Shown: in pieces, positions 8,074 through 15,982 of the stretch
How the letters are laid out: every line of letters begins with the position of its first letter
How positions within the stretch are numbered: position 1 is the stretch's first letter
NCBI RefSeq assembly: GCF_934525195.1
Contig: NZ_CAKSZA010000001.1
Coordinates: 186,001-250,000, forward strand
Length of the DNA: 64,000 nt
Direction of reading: 5' to 3'
Origin: an uncultured Eubacterium sp.
GTDB lineage: Bacteria > Bacillota > Clostridia > Oscillospirales > Acutalibacteraceae
Program-made: the position numbers and the translations under genes
The notes under the pieces: generated by a model
Told to the model about the DNA's origin: nothing
Database searches by the model: none
Seen by the model: the letters and a program-made list of their open reading frames with translations, nothing else

Positions 8074-9894
8074 TTGACAGAAAAAGAATTGCGAAAAAAA
8101 GCAATGGCATTACCGCTCAATCCCGGCGTGTATATTATGAAAAACAAGGACAAAAAAATAATATACATCGGCAAGGCAAAGGCGCTGAAAAACCGTGTAT
8201 CCTCTTATTTCGGCTCACACAGCAACCACTCGCTGAAAGTTATCAGGATGGTTGAAAATGTGGACGATTTCGACTACATTTTGTGCGACACCGAATTTGA
8301 AGCTCTTGTGCTTGAATGTTCGCTCATCAAACAGCACACACCAAAATACAACATTCTTTTGAAAGACGACAAGGGCTACAACTATATCAAAATCACAAAA
8401 GAGGAATTTCCAAAAATCAGCGAAGCAAAGCAAGTGCTTGATGACGGAGCAACCTATATTGGTCCGTTTGTTTCCAACTTCTCGGTTAAAAATGCGGTTG
8501 AAGAAACTTTGAGAATATTCAAACTTCCGCAATGCAACAAGAAATTCCCAAAGGACTACAACAAATCCCGTCCGTGCCTAAACGGATTTATGGGCATTTG
8601 CTCCGCACCGTGCAACGGCAGAATATCAAAGGAGGAATATCAAGCCTCAATCAACGATGCAATAGCATTTTTGAAAGGCGGAGCAGTCAAATCCGTTGAG
8701 GATATGGAAAAGCGAATGTACGAGTATTCCGAAGCAATGGAATTTGAAAAGGCGGCAAAACTCCGTGACAGAATAAAGGCAATCCGCAACCTTGAGGAAA
8801 AGCAAAAGGTAGTGTCAATCAATGTTCCGGAAGAAGATGTTTTTGCACTTGTCAACTCTAACAAAAAGGCTTGTTTTGAGGTTATTCGTTTCAAATTCGG
8901 CAAACTTGTTGACAGCGAGCATTGGATAATTGACAGCGTTGACGACCTTGCGGAAGCACGGTTTGACCTGATTGAGAGGTATTATTCTATGCGTCCCGAC
9001 ATTCCGGGCAGAATAGCCGTTGACGGTGAAATATCCGAAGAAGAACTTTTGCACGAATACCTTGAAAGTCAGCGTGGCAAAAAGCTTGAATTTATCCATC
9101 CGCAAAAGGGCGAGCATTTGTCGATTGTTAATCTTTGTATAAAAAACGCAAACGAACATCTTGCACAAAATCAAGGCAGACTCGGAAAAGAATTCGCTGC
9201 ACTTGAGGAACTTGCGGAACTTTTAGGTTTGCCGAAACCTCCGGAATATATTGAATCCTACGATATTTCGCACACATTCGGTGCAGACAATGTTGCGGGA
9301 ATGGTTGTGTTCCACAACGGCAGACCGATGAAAAAAGCGTACAAGCGTTTTGCTATAAAAGGATTTGACGGACAAAACGATGTCGGCTCAATGAACGAAG
9401 TTTTGGAACGCAGATTTAAGCATTACTACGAGGACGACGAGGAAAGCACATTTAAGATTTTGCCTGATTTGATTTTGCTTGACGGCGGTCAACCACAGGT
9501 CAACGCCGTGCTCCCTGTTATCGCAAAAATGAACATTGATGTGCCTGTCTTTGGTATGGTAAAAGACAACAAGCACCGAACAAGAGCAATAGCATATGAC
9601 GGTGGCGAAATAGAAATTAATTCGCACAGAAGTGCGTTCACTCTTGTGTCTCGCATACAAGAGGAGGTGCACAGATTTGCAATCACCTATCACCACAAAA
9701 AGCACCAAAAATCATCTTTTAGTTCTTCCCTGCTCAAAATAGACGGCATAGGAGAAAAAAAGGCAAAAGCACTTATGAAGCAGTTTAAAACGATTTCCGC
9801 AATCAAGCAAGCAAGCGTTGATGAACTTTCGGCGGTCGGCGGAATATCGAAAACAAATGCTGAAAGTGTCTACCAATATTACAGAAATGATTAA
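8074..9894 (+). CDS. uvrC: Excinuclease ABC subunit C
   Basis: Nuclease of the UvrABC nucleotide-excision repair complex, cutting on both sides of the lesion. The full 606-aa architecture is present: GIY-YIG nuclease (GVYIMKN...YIGKAKALKNRV, about residues 14-90), UVR motif (about 200-230), RNase H-like endonuclease domain (ESYDISHTFG, LPDLILLDGG) and a C-terminal double helix-hairpin-helix (IDGIGEKKAKAL, VGGISKTNA). The start is TTG 8074, decided by a strong AAAGGAGG seven bases upstream. It sits 33 bases after the beta-helix gene without an obvious promoter of its own. Confidence 0.97.
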   Translation: MTEKELRKKAMALPLNPGVYIMKNKDKKIIYIGKAKALKNRVSSYFGSHSNHSLKVIRMVENVDDFDYILCDTEFEALVLECSLIKQHTPKYNILLKDDKGYNYIKITKEEFPKISEAKQVLDDGATYIGPFVSNFSVKNAVEETLRIFKLPQCNKKFPKDYNKSRPCLNGFMGICSAPCNGRISKEEYQASINDAIAFLKGGAVKSVEDMEKRMYEYSEAMEFEKAAKLRDRIKAIRNLEEKQKVVSINVPEEDVFALVNSNKKACFEVIRFKFGKLVDSEHWIIDSVDDLAEARFDLIERYYSMRPDIPGRIAVDGEISEEELLHEYLESQRGKKLEFIHPQKGEHLSIVNLCIKNANEHLAQNQGRLGKEFAALEELAELLGLPKPPEYIESYDISHTFGADNVAGMVVFHNGRPMKKAYKRFAIKGFDGQNDVGSMNEVLERRFKHYYEDDEESTFKILPDLILLDGGQPQVNAVLPVIAKMNIDVPVFGMVKDNKHRTRAIAYDGGEIEINSHRSAFTLVSRIQEEVHRFAITYHHKKHQKSSFSSSLLKIDGIGEKKAKALMKQFKTISAIKQASVDELSAVGGISKTNAESVYQYYRND

Positions 9895-9909
9895 AATACA
9901 AAAGAAAAC

Positions 9910-9938
9910 TTGACGAAAAGCAGTTGTATCTGTATAAT
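9910..9938 (+). promoter_or_regulatory. Sigma-A promoter for rsmD-coaD operon
   Basis: TTGACG (9910-9915), 17-base spacer, TATAAT (9933-9938), ahead of rsmD. Confidence 0.75.
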
Positions 9939-9968
9939 ATAATAGTAAAAAATTAAGGAAATGTTTTT

Positions 9969-10505
9969 ATGAAAGTAATTACAGGCTCTTTAAGAGGACG
10001 AAATCTTGAAACTTTGGGCGGTGACGATGTCACAAGACCGACAACACAAGCCACAAAAGAGGCGCTGTTCAGCTCTATTCAATTTGAAATAGAGGACAGA
10101 AAAGTGCTTGACCTTTTTGCAGGCTCGGGTCAGCTTGGAATTGAGGCACTCTCACGAGGAGCAAGGGCGTGCACCTTTGTTGAAAACAACAGAAGCGCAT
10201 ACAAAATCATTGAGGGCAACCTTGAAAGATGCAGAATTGCCGACAAAGCCAATTTGGTTCTTTCGGATGCAAAGAGTTTTTTGATGAAAAAAGACAACTA
10301 TGACATTGCATTTTTAGACCCGCCGTATCACCAAAACCTTGTTGTGGATTGCTTGCCGAGCCTCACAAAGCTTATGAGCGAGGACGGCGTGATTATTTGC
10401 GAAACTGCCAAAGACGAGGAACTTCCGCAAGAGGTTGACTCTTGGCAAATCTCAAAGCAAAAAAAATACGGCAAGACATTGCTCACCTATTACAGAAAGG
10501 GTTAG
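9969..10505 (+). CDS. rsmD: 16S rRNA (guanine-966-N2)-methyltransferase
   Basis: SAM-dependent methyltransferase that modifies G966 of 16S rRNA during 30S assembly. Its 178 aa contain the SAM-binding motif DLFAGSGQLGIEA (residues 48-60) and the catalytic FLDPPY (115-120). The start ATG follows AAGGAA at 9956-9961. It is first in a three-gene operon with coaD and a coiled-coil protein, the usual Firmicutes rsmD-coaD order, with five bases between its stop and coaD. Confidence 0.95.
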   Translation: MKVITGSLRGRNLETLGGDDVTRPTTQATKEALFSSIQFEIEDRKVLDLFAGSGQLGIEALSRGARACTFVENNRSAYKIIEGNLERCRIADKANLVLSDAKSFLMKKDNYDIAFLDPPYHQNLVVDCLPSLTKLMSEDGVIICETAKDEELPQEVDSWQISKQKKYGKTLLTYYRKG

Positions 10506-10510
10506 CGAAA

Positions 10511-11005
10511 ATGAAAATTGCAATTTGTCCGGGAAGTTTTGATCCCGTAACCCTCGGACACCTTGACATTATCGAACGAGCAGCCGAATTGTTTGACGAG
10601 GTTATCGTTTTGGTAATGAGCAACAAGTCAAAAAAGACATCACTGTTTACTATTGAGGAACGCATTGACCTGCTAAAAAGGACAGTACACTCCGAAAATG
10701 TAAAAATTGATACATATGACGGCCTTTTGGTCAACTATGCAGAGCAAAAAGGCGCAGTCGCAATAGTTAAGGGCTTGCGTGCTATGTCGGATTTTGAATA
10801 CGAATTTCAGCAGGCACTTACAAACAAATCACTTTACCCAAAGGTTGAAACCATATTTTTAACCTCTGAGGGCAAAAATATGTTTTTGTCATCAAGCATG
10901 GTAAAAGAGGTTTGCTCGCTCGGAGGGGATATTTCTTCATTCGTTCCGAAAGAAATAATAAACGATATTTATAAAAGATGCAAAGGAGATCAACAAAATG
11001 ACTAA
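10511..11005 (+). CDS. coaD: Phosphopantetheine adenylyltransferase
   Basis: Fourth step of coenzyme A synthesis: transfers AMP from ATP to 4'-phosphopantetheine to give dephospho-CoA. Nucleotidyltransferase signature PGSFDPVTLGH (TLGH at residues 14-17) and C-terminal SSSMVKE (127-133). I chose ATG 10511 (164 aa, normal length) with AAAGGG upstream; the frame opens earlier inside rsmD. Its end overlaps the next gene by eight bases. Confidence 0.96.
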   Translation: MKIAICPGSFDPVTLGHLDIIERAAELFDEVIVLVMSNKSKKTSLFTIEERIDLLKRTVHSENVKIDTYDGLLVNYAEQKGAVAIVKGLRAMSDFEYEFQQALTNKSLYPKVETIFLTSEGKNMFLSSSMVKEVCSLGGDISSFVPKEIINDIYKRCKGDQQND

Positions 11006-11558
11006 TACTGATATTTTACTTGAAGATCTTGAGGATGTGCTTGACGACGCTACATCCATTCCGCTTTCTAAAAAGTGTGCTGTTGATGTTGATAAAATAA
11101 AAACTATTATTGAGGACATCAGACTCAACACTCCACAGGAAACAAAGCAGGCAAAGGCTATTGTTGACTCAAGAAACACAATCCTTGAGGAAGCAAAGAA
11201 AGAAGCTGCAGAGATCATCAAAAAGGCACAGGAAGAAGCAAGAGAGCTTGTTGCCAAAGACGAAATCACAAAGACTGCACAGGCTGAAGCTGCCGACATC
11301 ATTGCAAAAGCAAATGAGCAAGGCAAGCAGATGGTTACAGAATCTCAAAATCAAGCAAGCGAGATTTTGAGCAACGCAACCACTCAGGCAAACGAGATGG
11401 TTACATCAGCTCAGAATAAGTCAAGAGAGATGCTCACAGCAGTTAACAACTATGCAGATGACACTCTCCTTTCTATCGACGACGCACTCTATAAGGCACT
11501 TACAGACGTTCGCAGAATCCGTCAGGGTATCTCAAACGCTCAGCACAAAGAGGGCTAA
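10998..11558 (+). CDS. Coiled-coil protein, DivIVA- or ATP synthase subunit b-like
   Basis: 186 aa, almost entirely predicted amphipathic helix from about residue 55 to 165, rich in Ala, Glu, Lys and Gln (EEAKKEAAEIIKKAQEEA, ASEILSNATTQANEMV). No membrane segment or catalytic motif. Similar proteins follow coaD in other Clostridia and are often labelled ATPase-like because of low-complexity similarity. A structural or DivIVA-like cytoplasmic role is possible but unproved. ATG 10998 is set by AAAGGAG and overlaps coaD. A strong terminator follows. Confidence 0.7.
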   Translation: MTNTDILLEDLEDVLDDATSIPLSKKCAVDVDKIKTIIEDIRLNTPQETKQAKAIVDSRNTILEEAKKEAAEIIKKAQEEARELVAKDEITKTAQAEAADIIAKANEQGKQMVTESQNQASEILSNATTQANEMVTSAQNKSREMLTAVNNYADDTLLSIDDALYKALTDVRRIRQGISNAQHKEG

Positions 11559-11572
11559 TCCAAAACGAAACA

Positions 11573-11602
11573 AAGCGGTAAAGATAAAAATCTTTACCGC
11601 TT
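11573..11602 (+). terminator. Terminator of rsmD-coaD operon
   Basis: AAGCGGTAAAGAT pairs perfectly with ATCTTTACCGCTT around an AAAA loop, followed by a T-rich stretch. Confidence 0.9.
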
Positions 11603-11627
11603 ATTTATTATATTTCATGCAAAATAA

Positions 11628-11659
11628 AAAACGGTGCGACAATCAAATCGTACCGTTTT
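11628..11659 (-). terminator. Terminator of HPr gene
   Basis: Stem AAAACGGTRCGA / TCGYACCGTTTT with an 8-base loop, followed on the minus strand by TTTATTTT; placed 12 bases after the HPr stop. Confidence 0.85.
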
Positions 11660-11671
11660 GTTATTGTAAAA

Positions 11672-11935
11672 TTAGTCGTTAAAACCGCTCTTTACAAGTG
11701 CTACAAGACCTTCTACAGCTTCTTCCTCATCAGAGCCGTCAGCAATAATTCTAATGTCTGTGCCACCCATAATGCCGAGTGAAAGAACACCCAAAAGTGA
11801 CTTAGCGTTTACTCTTCTCTCTTCCTTTTCTACCCAAATAGATGACTTAAATTCGTTAGCCTTTTGGATAAAGAAGGTTGCAGGACGAGCGTGCAAGCCA
11901 ACCTGATTTTCAACAGTTACATCTTTTACGAACAT
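11672..11935 (-). CDS. ptsH: HPr phosphocarrier protein
   Basis: General phosphocarrier of the sugar PTS, accepting phosphate from enzyme I on His15 and, in Firmicutes, regulated by HPr kinase at Ser46. Both are present: GLHARPA gives His15 and NAKSLLG gives Ser46. Length 87 aa is normal. ATG 11935 follows AGAGGT; the frame's earlier ATG (11950) contains that binding site and is rejected. It is monocistronic: ptsI is not adjacent, unlike the common ptsHI arrangement. It has its own promoter and terminator. Confidence 0.93.
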   Translation of the reverse strand: MFVKDVTVENQVGLHARPATFFIQKANEFKSSIWVEKEERRVNAKSLLGVLSLGIMGGTDIRIIADGSDEEEAVEGLVALVKSGFND

Positions 11936-12005
11936 AATAATACCTCTCAACTAATCTTAAAACATAGCAGTCTTTCACTACTTAATTATTAACCTTTACA
12001 ATGGT

Positions 12006-12033
12006 ATTATATCACTATTTTTGCAATCGTCAA
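12006..12033 (-). promoter_or_regulatory. Sigma-A promoter for HPr
   Basis: Minus strand TTGACG (12028-12033), 16-base spacer, TATAAT (12006-12011). Confidence 0.75.
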
Positions 12034-12113
12034 CTTAAAAAAACAAACTTCGTTTATCTACTTAATTATAGCCAACAAAAAATCGCTTTATTTGTGCAGA
12101 TTTAACAAAAACT

Positions 12114-12857
12114 TTAGCTATGTTTTTCGTTCGCTTTAAGTTCGGAAAGATACAGTTTATCTTTCTTTGAAAGCTCTGCATTTTCGAGCATATCGGGTCT
12201 GCGCTCCAAAGTCCTTTTGATAGACTGTTGTCTGCGCCAAGCGTCAACATTTTGATGATGTCCGGAGAGCAAAACTTCCGGCACTTTCCTGCCGTTCCAC
12301 TCTGCCGGATGAGTATACTGTGGATATTCCAAAAGCGAATTAAAATGGCTTTCATCTTCAAAGCACTCATCATCCGAAAGAACGCCCGGAAGCATACGAG
12401 AAATGCTGTCTGCAACGATGAGAGCAGGCAATTCGCCTCCGGTGAGAACATAGTCGCCTATTGAGATTTCCTCAGGTTGAAGTTCCTCTATAACGCGCTC
12501 ATCAATGCCCTCATAATGACCGCACAAAATGGCGATATTATCCATCTGTGCAAGTTCCTTGACTCTGTCCTGTGTGAGAGTTTTGCCTTGCGGAGTCATA
12601 TACAAAAGGTGCGGTTTTGCCCCGATTTCATCGCAAATAGCATTAAAACAATCATATATAGGCTGAGGCGCCATAATCATACCCATTCCTCCGCCGTAAG
12701 GCTTGTCGTCAACCCTGCGGTGCTTGTCCTTGGTATAATCACGGATGTCAACGGTGTTAATCTCCACCTTGCCCGCACTTCTTGCTCTGCCAATAATACT
12801 TTCACCGAGCACGCTGTCGCACATATCGGTGAAAAGCGTCATTATATCAATTCTCAT
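12114..12857 (-). CDS. trmD: tRNA (guanine-37-N1)-methyltransferase
   Basis: SPOUT-fold enzyme that methylates G37 of tRNAs and prevents +1 frameshifting. Its 247 aa include the knot motifs LCGHYEGIDERV and SIGDYVLTGGE and the N-terminal RIDIMTLF. The start ATG 12857 overlaps the rimM stop, so the two are translationally coupled; AAAGGA lies upstream. In many Firmicutes rplS follows trmD, but here the next gene is HPr and no rplS is present. Confidence 0.97.
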   Translation of the reverse strand: MRIDIMTLFTDMCDSVLGESIIGRARSAGKVEINTVDIRDYTKDKHRRVDDKPYGGGMGMIMAPQPIYDCFNAICDEIGAKPHLLYMTPQGKTLTQDRVKELAQMDNIAILCGHYEGIDERVIEELQPEEISIGDYVLTGGELPALIVADSISRMLPGVLSDDECFEDESHFNSLLEYPQYTHPAEWNGRKVPEVLLSGHHQNVDAWRRQQSIKRTLERRPDMLENAELSKKDKLYLSELKANEKHS

Positions 12858-13356
12858 CAAAAAGTCCTTTCATCGGTTTTATGCGAACAGTCTGATTTTC
12901 TGTATCAATCTCGACAACAACATCATCAATGGCAGGAATCAAAGTGTGCTTGCCGTTCTGTTCAACATCATAAATGTCACTTGCGCCGTAATTGAGGACA
13001 TCCGTAATTTTGCCGTATTCCTCGTTTGTGTCGACATCAACAACGGCACAGCCGATAATATCTGCCAAATAATGAGCATCATCGTCGATGACAGCATCAT
13101 CCCTGTTGCAGTACAACACCTTGTTTTTCAATTCCTCAGCGGAGTCAATAGTTGTGATTTCGGCAAATTTAAGAATAGCGACATTCTTTTGCTGACGAGC
13201 CGACAAGAGAGTTAAAGACTTTTTGCCCTCATCATCAAAATACACCGTCTTTAACTGCTTGATGTAGTCAATATCATCGCACCACATAAGCATTTTTACT
13301 TCGCCACGCAAGCCGTGGGTGTTATTTATTTTTCCTATTTCCAAATACTGTTTCAT
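12847..13356 (-). CDS. rimM: Ribosome maturation factor RimM
   Basis: 30S assembly factor that binds ribosomal protein S19. 169 aa with the N-terminal barrel (IGKINNTHGLRGEVK) and a C-terminal PRC-barrel-like domain ending in RIKPMKGLFDEN. The start ATG 13356 is preceded by GGTGAT. It begins its own transcript here, since a terminator and a fresh promoter separate it from khpA, and overlaps trmD. Confidence 0.95.
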   Translation of the reverse strand: MKQYLEIGKINNTHGLRGEVKMLMWCDDIDYIKQLKTVYFDDEGKKSLTLLSARQQKNVAILKFAEITTIDSAEELKNKVLYCNRDDAVIDDDAHYLADIIGCAVVDVDTNEEYGKITDVLNYGASDIYDVEQNGKHTLIPAIDDVVVEIDTENQTVRIKPMKGLFDEN

Positions 13357-13371
13357 TTTATCACCGATATA

Positions 13372-13400
13372 AATATAACATACCTTTAGCGGTTATGCAA
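13372..13400 (-). promoter_or_regulatory. Sigma-A promoter for rimM-trmD
   Basis: Minus strand TTGCAT (13395-13400), 17-base spacer, TATATT (13372-13377) with an upstream TATG extension. Confidence 0.65.
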
Positions 13401-13436
13401 CAAAATATAATTTTTGAAAGTTTGCTGTGCAAGAAA

Positions 13437-13462
13437 AAAATCCCGTCAAAAAACGGGATTTT
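13437..13462 (-). terminator. Terminator of ylxM-ffh-rpsP-khpA operon
   Basis: AAAATCCCGT / ACGGGATTTT hairpin with a six-base loop, followed on the minus strand by seven T residues; four bases past the khpA stop. Confidence 0.88.
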
Positions 13463-13466
13463 AGGA

Positions 13467-13700
13467 TTAATCAATTTCGATTGATATTTTTGCATCATTG
13501 CGGGTAGCTGCGGCACGCATTACAACACGGATAGCCTTTGCTATTCTGCCCTGCTTGCCAATAACTCTGCCCATATCACCCTCTGCAACATGAAGATGAT
13601 AAACTGTTACGCCTTCTTCGTTAGGCTCGTCAATATCAACGGAAACTTTGGTTGGATCATCAACAAGACCCTTTGTAATGGATATCAACAATTCCTCCAA
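13467..13700 (-). CDS. khpA: KH-domain RNA-binding protein KhpA (YlqC)
   Basis: Small RNA-binding protein of one KH domain with the GxxG loop in GRVIGKQGRIAKAI. In Firmicutes it pairs with KhpB/Jag and lies between rpsP and rimM, as here. The best start is TTG 13700 (77 aa, MEELLISITKGLV), with AGGAGG eight bases upstream. The GTG at 13709 lies inside that binding site and is rejected. It ends the ylxM operon ahead of a strong terminator. Confidence 0.93.
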   Translation of the reverse strand: MEELLISITKGLVDDPTKVSVDIDEPNEEGVTVYHLHVAEGDMGRVIGKQGRIAKAIRVVMRAAATRNDAKISIEID

Positions 13701-13739
13701 AGAAAACACCTCCTACTATAATCTTGTTTTGATGCAAGA

Positions 13740-13982
13740 TTAAAGAATGCCTTCTTTTTTGAGAATTGACTTAACTGTGTCAGTTGGCTGAGCACCGTTT
13801 GCAATCCACTTCTTAGCCTTATCAGCGTCAATCTTAATTTCAGCCGGGTCAACCATTGTGTTGTATGTTCCGATTTCTTCGATGAAACGACCGTCACGAG
13901 GATATCTTGAATCTGCAACTACTACACGATAGAAAGGAGCTTTCTTTGCACCCATTCTGCGAAGTCTGATTTTTACTGCCAT
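13740..13982 (-). CDS. rpsP: 30S ribosomal protein S16
   Basis: 80-aa small-subunit protein beginning MAVKIRLRRMGAKKAPFYRVV, the family signature. ATG 13982 has GGAGGT upstream; the frame's earlier ATG (14018) lacks one. It lies between ffh and khpA in the standard Firmicutes order. Confidence 0.97.
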   Translation of the reverse strand: MAVKIRLRRMGAKKAPFYRVVVADSRYPRDGRFIEEIGTYNTMVDPAEIKIDADKAKKWIANGAQPTDTVKSILKKEGIL

Positions 13983-14057
13983 TTTTCTTACCTCCAAATA
14001 TATAGTTATAATTATCAACCAAATTTATAAAAAACTTAATTGGGTTAATACGATTTG

Positions 14058-15455
14058 TTAAAATCCGAAAGGATTGTTGTTGCCACCTGTTTGACCCATC
14101 ATTTTTTGAGCCATTTCAGGATTTTGCTGCATCAAGCGACGCATCTTTTTGCTGACCTTAGGTCCTTTGCGACCGCCGACCTGCTTAACCATCTTTTGCA
14201 TTTGCTTGAACTGTGTCATAAGTTTGTTGACGTCTTCAATGCTTGTGCCCGAACCTGCCGCAATACGGCGTTTGCGTGATGGGTTAATGATTTCAGGGTT
14301 TGCTCGTTCTTGCTTTGTCATTGAGTAAATGATACATCTCAAACGGTCAAATGCCCTTTCGTCTATATCTTCATCTTTAATTTGCTTGCCGATACCCGGA
14401 ATCATCTTGATTGTGTCCTTGAGCGAACCCATACGCTCGATTTGCTCAAACTGATCAAGCAAGTCATTAAAGTCGAATTTATTTTTTGCAAGCTTCTTTT
14501 CAAGCTCGGCTGCTTTCTTTTCGTCAAGAGCCATTTCGGCTTTTTCGATAAATGAAAGCACATCGCCCATTCCGAGAATACGAGATGCCATTCTTGCCGG
14601 ATGGAAAACCTCAAGATTTTCGAGTTTTTCGCCTGTGCCGACAAATTTGATTGGCTTGCCTGTTACGGCACGAACAGAAAGCGCCGCACCGCCTCGGGTG
14701 TCACCGTCAAGCTTTGTGAGAATAACGCCGTCAATACCGAGCGACTCATTAAAGCTTTTTGCAACATTTACTGCGTCCTGACCTGTCATTGCGTCAATAA
14801 CGAGCAAAATCTCATTTGGGTGAACCGTTGAGCGAATATTTTGAAGCTCCTCCATAAGAGCCTCATCAATATGCAAACGACCTGCGGTATCTATGATAAC
14901 ATAGTCATAGCCGTGGTCTTTAGCATGCTTGACAGCCTCCTCGGCAATGTTAACAGGATTGATTGTGCCCATTTCAAACACGGGAACATCAATCTGTGAG
15001 CCGACAACCTGAAGCTGTTTGATAGCAGCCGGACGATAAACGTCACACGCTACGAGAAGCGGTCTGTGACCGTCTTTTTTAAGTTTCAATGCAAGTTTGC
15101 CCGAATGAGTTGTTTTACCCGAACCTTGCAAACCGCACATCATAAGAACGGTTGGCGGGTGCTTTGCGATAGAAAGACGAGATTCTGTACCGCCCATAAG
15201 TTCGGTAAGTTCCTCATTAACTATCTTGATAACCATCTGACCCGGGGTCAGATTTTCCATAACATCATCACCGATAGCACGCTCGGTAACTTTGTTGGTG
15301 AATTCTTTTGCTACCTTGTAGTTTACATCGGCTTCGAGAAGTGCAAGTCGCACCTCACGCATAGCTTCTTTAACATCTGCCTCGGTAAGTTTACCCTTGG
15401 CACGAAGTTTTTTAAATGAATTTTCAAGGCGTTCGCTTAGTCCTTCAAATGCCAA
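14058..15455 (-). CDS. ffh: Signal recognition particle protein Ffh (SRP54)
   Basis: GTPase that, with SRP RNA, delivers membrane proteins to FtsY and SecYEG. 465 aa: N-domain helices, G1 loop GLQGSGKTT (108-116), DTAGRLH, TKLDGDTRGGA, then a Met-rich M domain (QFKQMQKMVKQ). The C-terminus NNNPFGF is typical. It begins four bases after ylxM, with which it is functionally linked. Confidence 0.98.
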   Translation of the reverse strand: MAFEGLSERLENSFKKLRAKGKLTEADVKEAMREVRLALLEADVNYKVAKEFTNKVTERAIGDDVMENLTPGQMVIKIVNEELTELMGGTESRLSIAKHPPTVLMMCGLQGSGKTTHSGKLALKLKKDGHRPLLVACDVYRPAAIKQLQVVGSQIDVPVFEMGTINPVNIAEEAVKHAKDHGYDYVIIDTAGRLHIDEALMEELQNIRSTVHPNEILLVIDAMTGQDAVNVAKSFNESLGIDGVILTKLDGDTRGGAALSVRAVTGKPIKFVGTGEKLENLEVFHPARMASRILGMGDVLSFIEKAEMALDEKKAAELEKKLAKNKFDFNDLLDQFEQIERMGSLKDTIKMIPGIGKQIKDEDIDERAFDRLRCIIYSMTKQERANPEIINPSRKRRIAAGSGTSIEDVNKLMTQFKQMQKMVKQVGGRKGPKVSKKMRRLMQQNPEMAQKMMGQTGGNNNPFGF

Positions 15456-15459
15456 GTAA

Positions 15460-15825
15460 TCACATCCTATTTAGATATTCACACAGAGCCTTAATCTTTG
15501 CGACATTATCGTTTATATCCTTTGACACATTTGTGGTGAGGTTGAAATCATAAATTTGATCCGCACACTCGCTGATGTCATTCAGGCATTTGGTAAGCTC
15601 CGAACTTTTCTTTGCAAAGCCAAGCTTGTTTTCCAAATCAATAAGAGTATTTTCTGCCCTTTTGATAGCGTCACGCACACCTTGACGGGTGATATTTTCG
15701 TTCTCTGCGATTTCTGACAAAGAGAGATCGTCGTTATAATAGAAGTCAATAAAACTTCTCTGCTTTTCTGTTAAGCATTCACCGTAAAAATCCAAAAGAT
15801 ACGAAATCTCAAGATTCTTAGCCAT
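15460..15825 (-). CDS. ylxM: YlxM-family putative DNA-binding SRP-associated protein
   Basis: 121-aa helix-turn-helix protein (YlxM/p13) with a sigma-like region (LTEKQRSFIDFYYNDDLSLSEIA, NITRQGVRDAIKRAE). Family members are always next to ffh and influence SRP function. ATG 15825 has GGGAGGG upstream; the longer frame to 15942 includes the promoter and is rejected. Two 11-bp direct repeats lie between the promoter and this start, a possible autoregulatory site. Confidence 0.92.
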   Translation of the reverse strand: MAKNLEISYLLDFYGECLTEKQRSFIDFYYNDDLSLSEIAENENITRQGVRDAIKRAENTLIDLENKLGFAKKSSELTKCLNDISECADQIYDFNLTTNVSKDINDNVAKIKALCEYLNRM

Positions 15826-15838
15826 ACGAACCCTCCCT

Positions 15839-15867
15839 GTAAAGTATTTTGCCTTTGTAAAGTATTT
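15839..15867 (-). promoter_or_regulatory. Direct repeats in ylxM leader, possible operator
   Basis: The 11-base sequence GTAAAGTATTT occurs at 15839-15849 and 15857-15867 (18-bp period). Both copies lie between the promoter and the ylxM binding site, the near copy touching it. The geometry suits a repressor or translational control. Confidence 0.4.
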
Positions 15868-15885
15868 GTTCTTTACAGCAATGAT

Positions 15886-15914
15886 ATTATACATAAAGCA
15901 CGCCACAATGTCAA
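15886..15914 (-). promoter_or_regulatory. Consensus sigma-A promoter for ylxM-ffh-rpsP-khpA
   Basis: Minus strand TTGACA (15909-15914), 17 bases, TATAAT (15886-15891) with a TATG extension: a perfect consensus promoter. Confidence 0.88.
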
Positions 15915-15936
15915 GAGAAAATTTTTGTTTTTTATA

Positions 15937-15965
15937 TTGCATTTAACGCTTTAATGTGCTAATAT
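15937..15965 (+). promoter_or_regulatory. Sigma-A promoter for hisC-like gene
   Basis: TTGCAT (15937-15942), 17 bases, TAATAT (15960-15965) with TGTG extension. It lies just behind the divergent ylxM promoter. Confidence 0.65.
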
Positions 15966-15982
15966 GTTAAAAGGTGATAATA

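Noticed and set aside
12114..13356. Missing rplS after trmD as evidence of rearrangement
   Set aside because: rplS is not always in this place in Clostridia, so absence alone is weak.
13698..13709. GTG start for khpA
   Set aside because: That GTG is part of the AGGAGGTG binding site; TTG 13700 has correct spacing and gives the family N-terminus.
14055..15419. Long plus-strand frames opposite ffh
   Set aside because: They are antisense shadows without binding sites; ffh itself is unmistakable.
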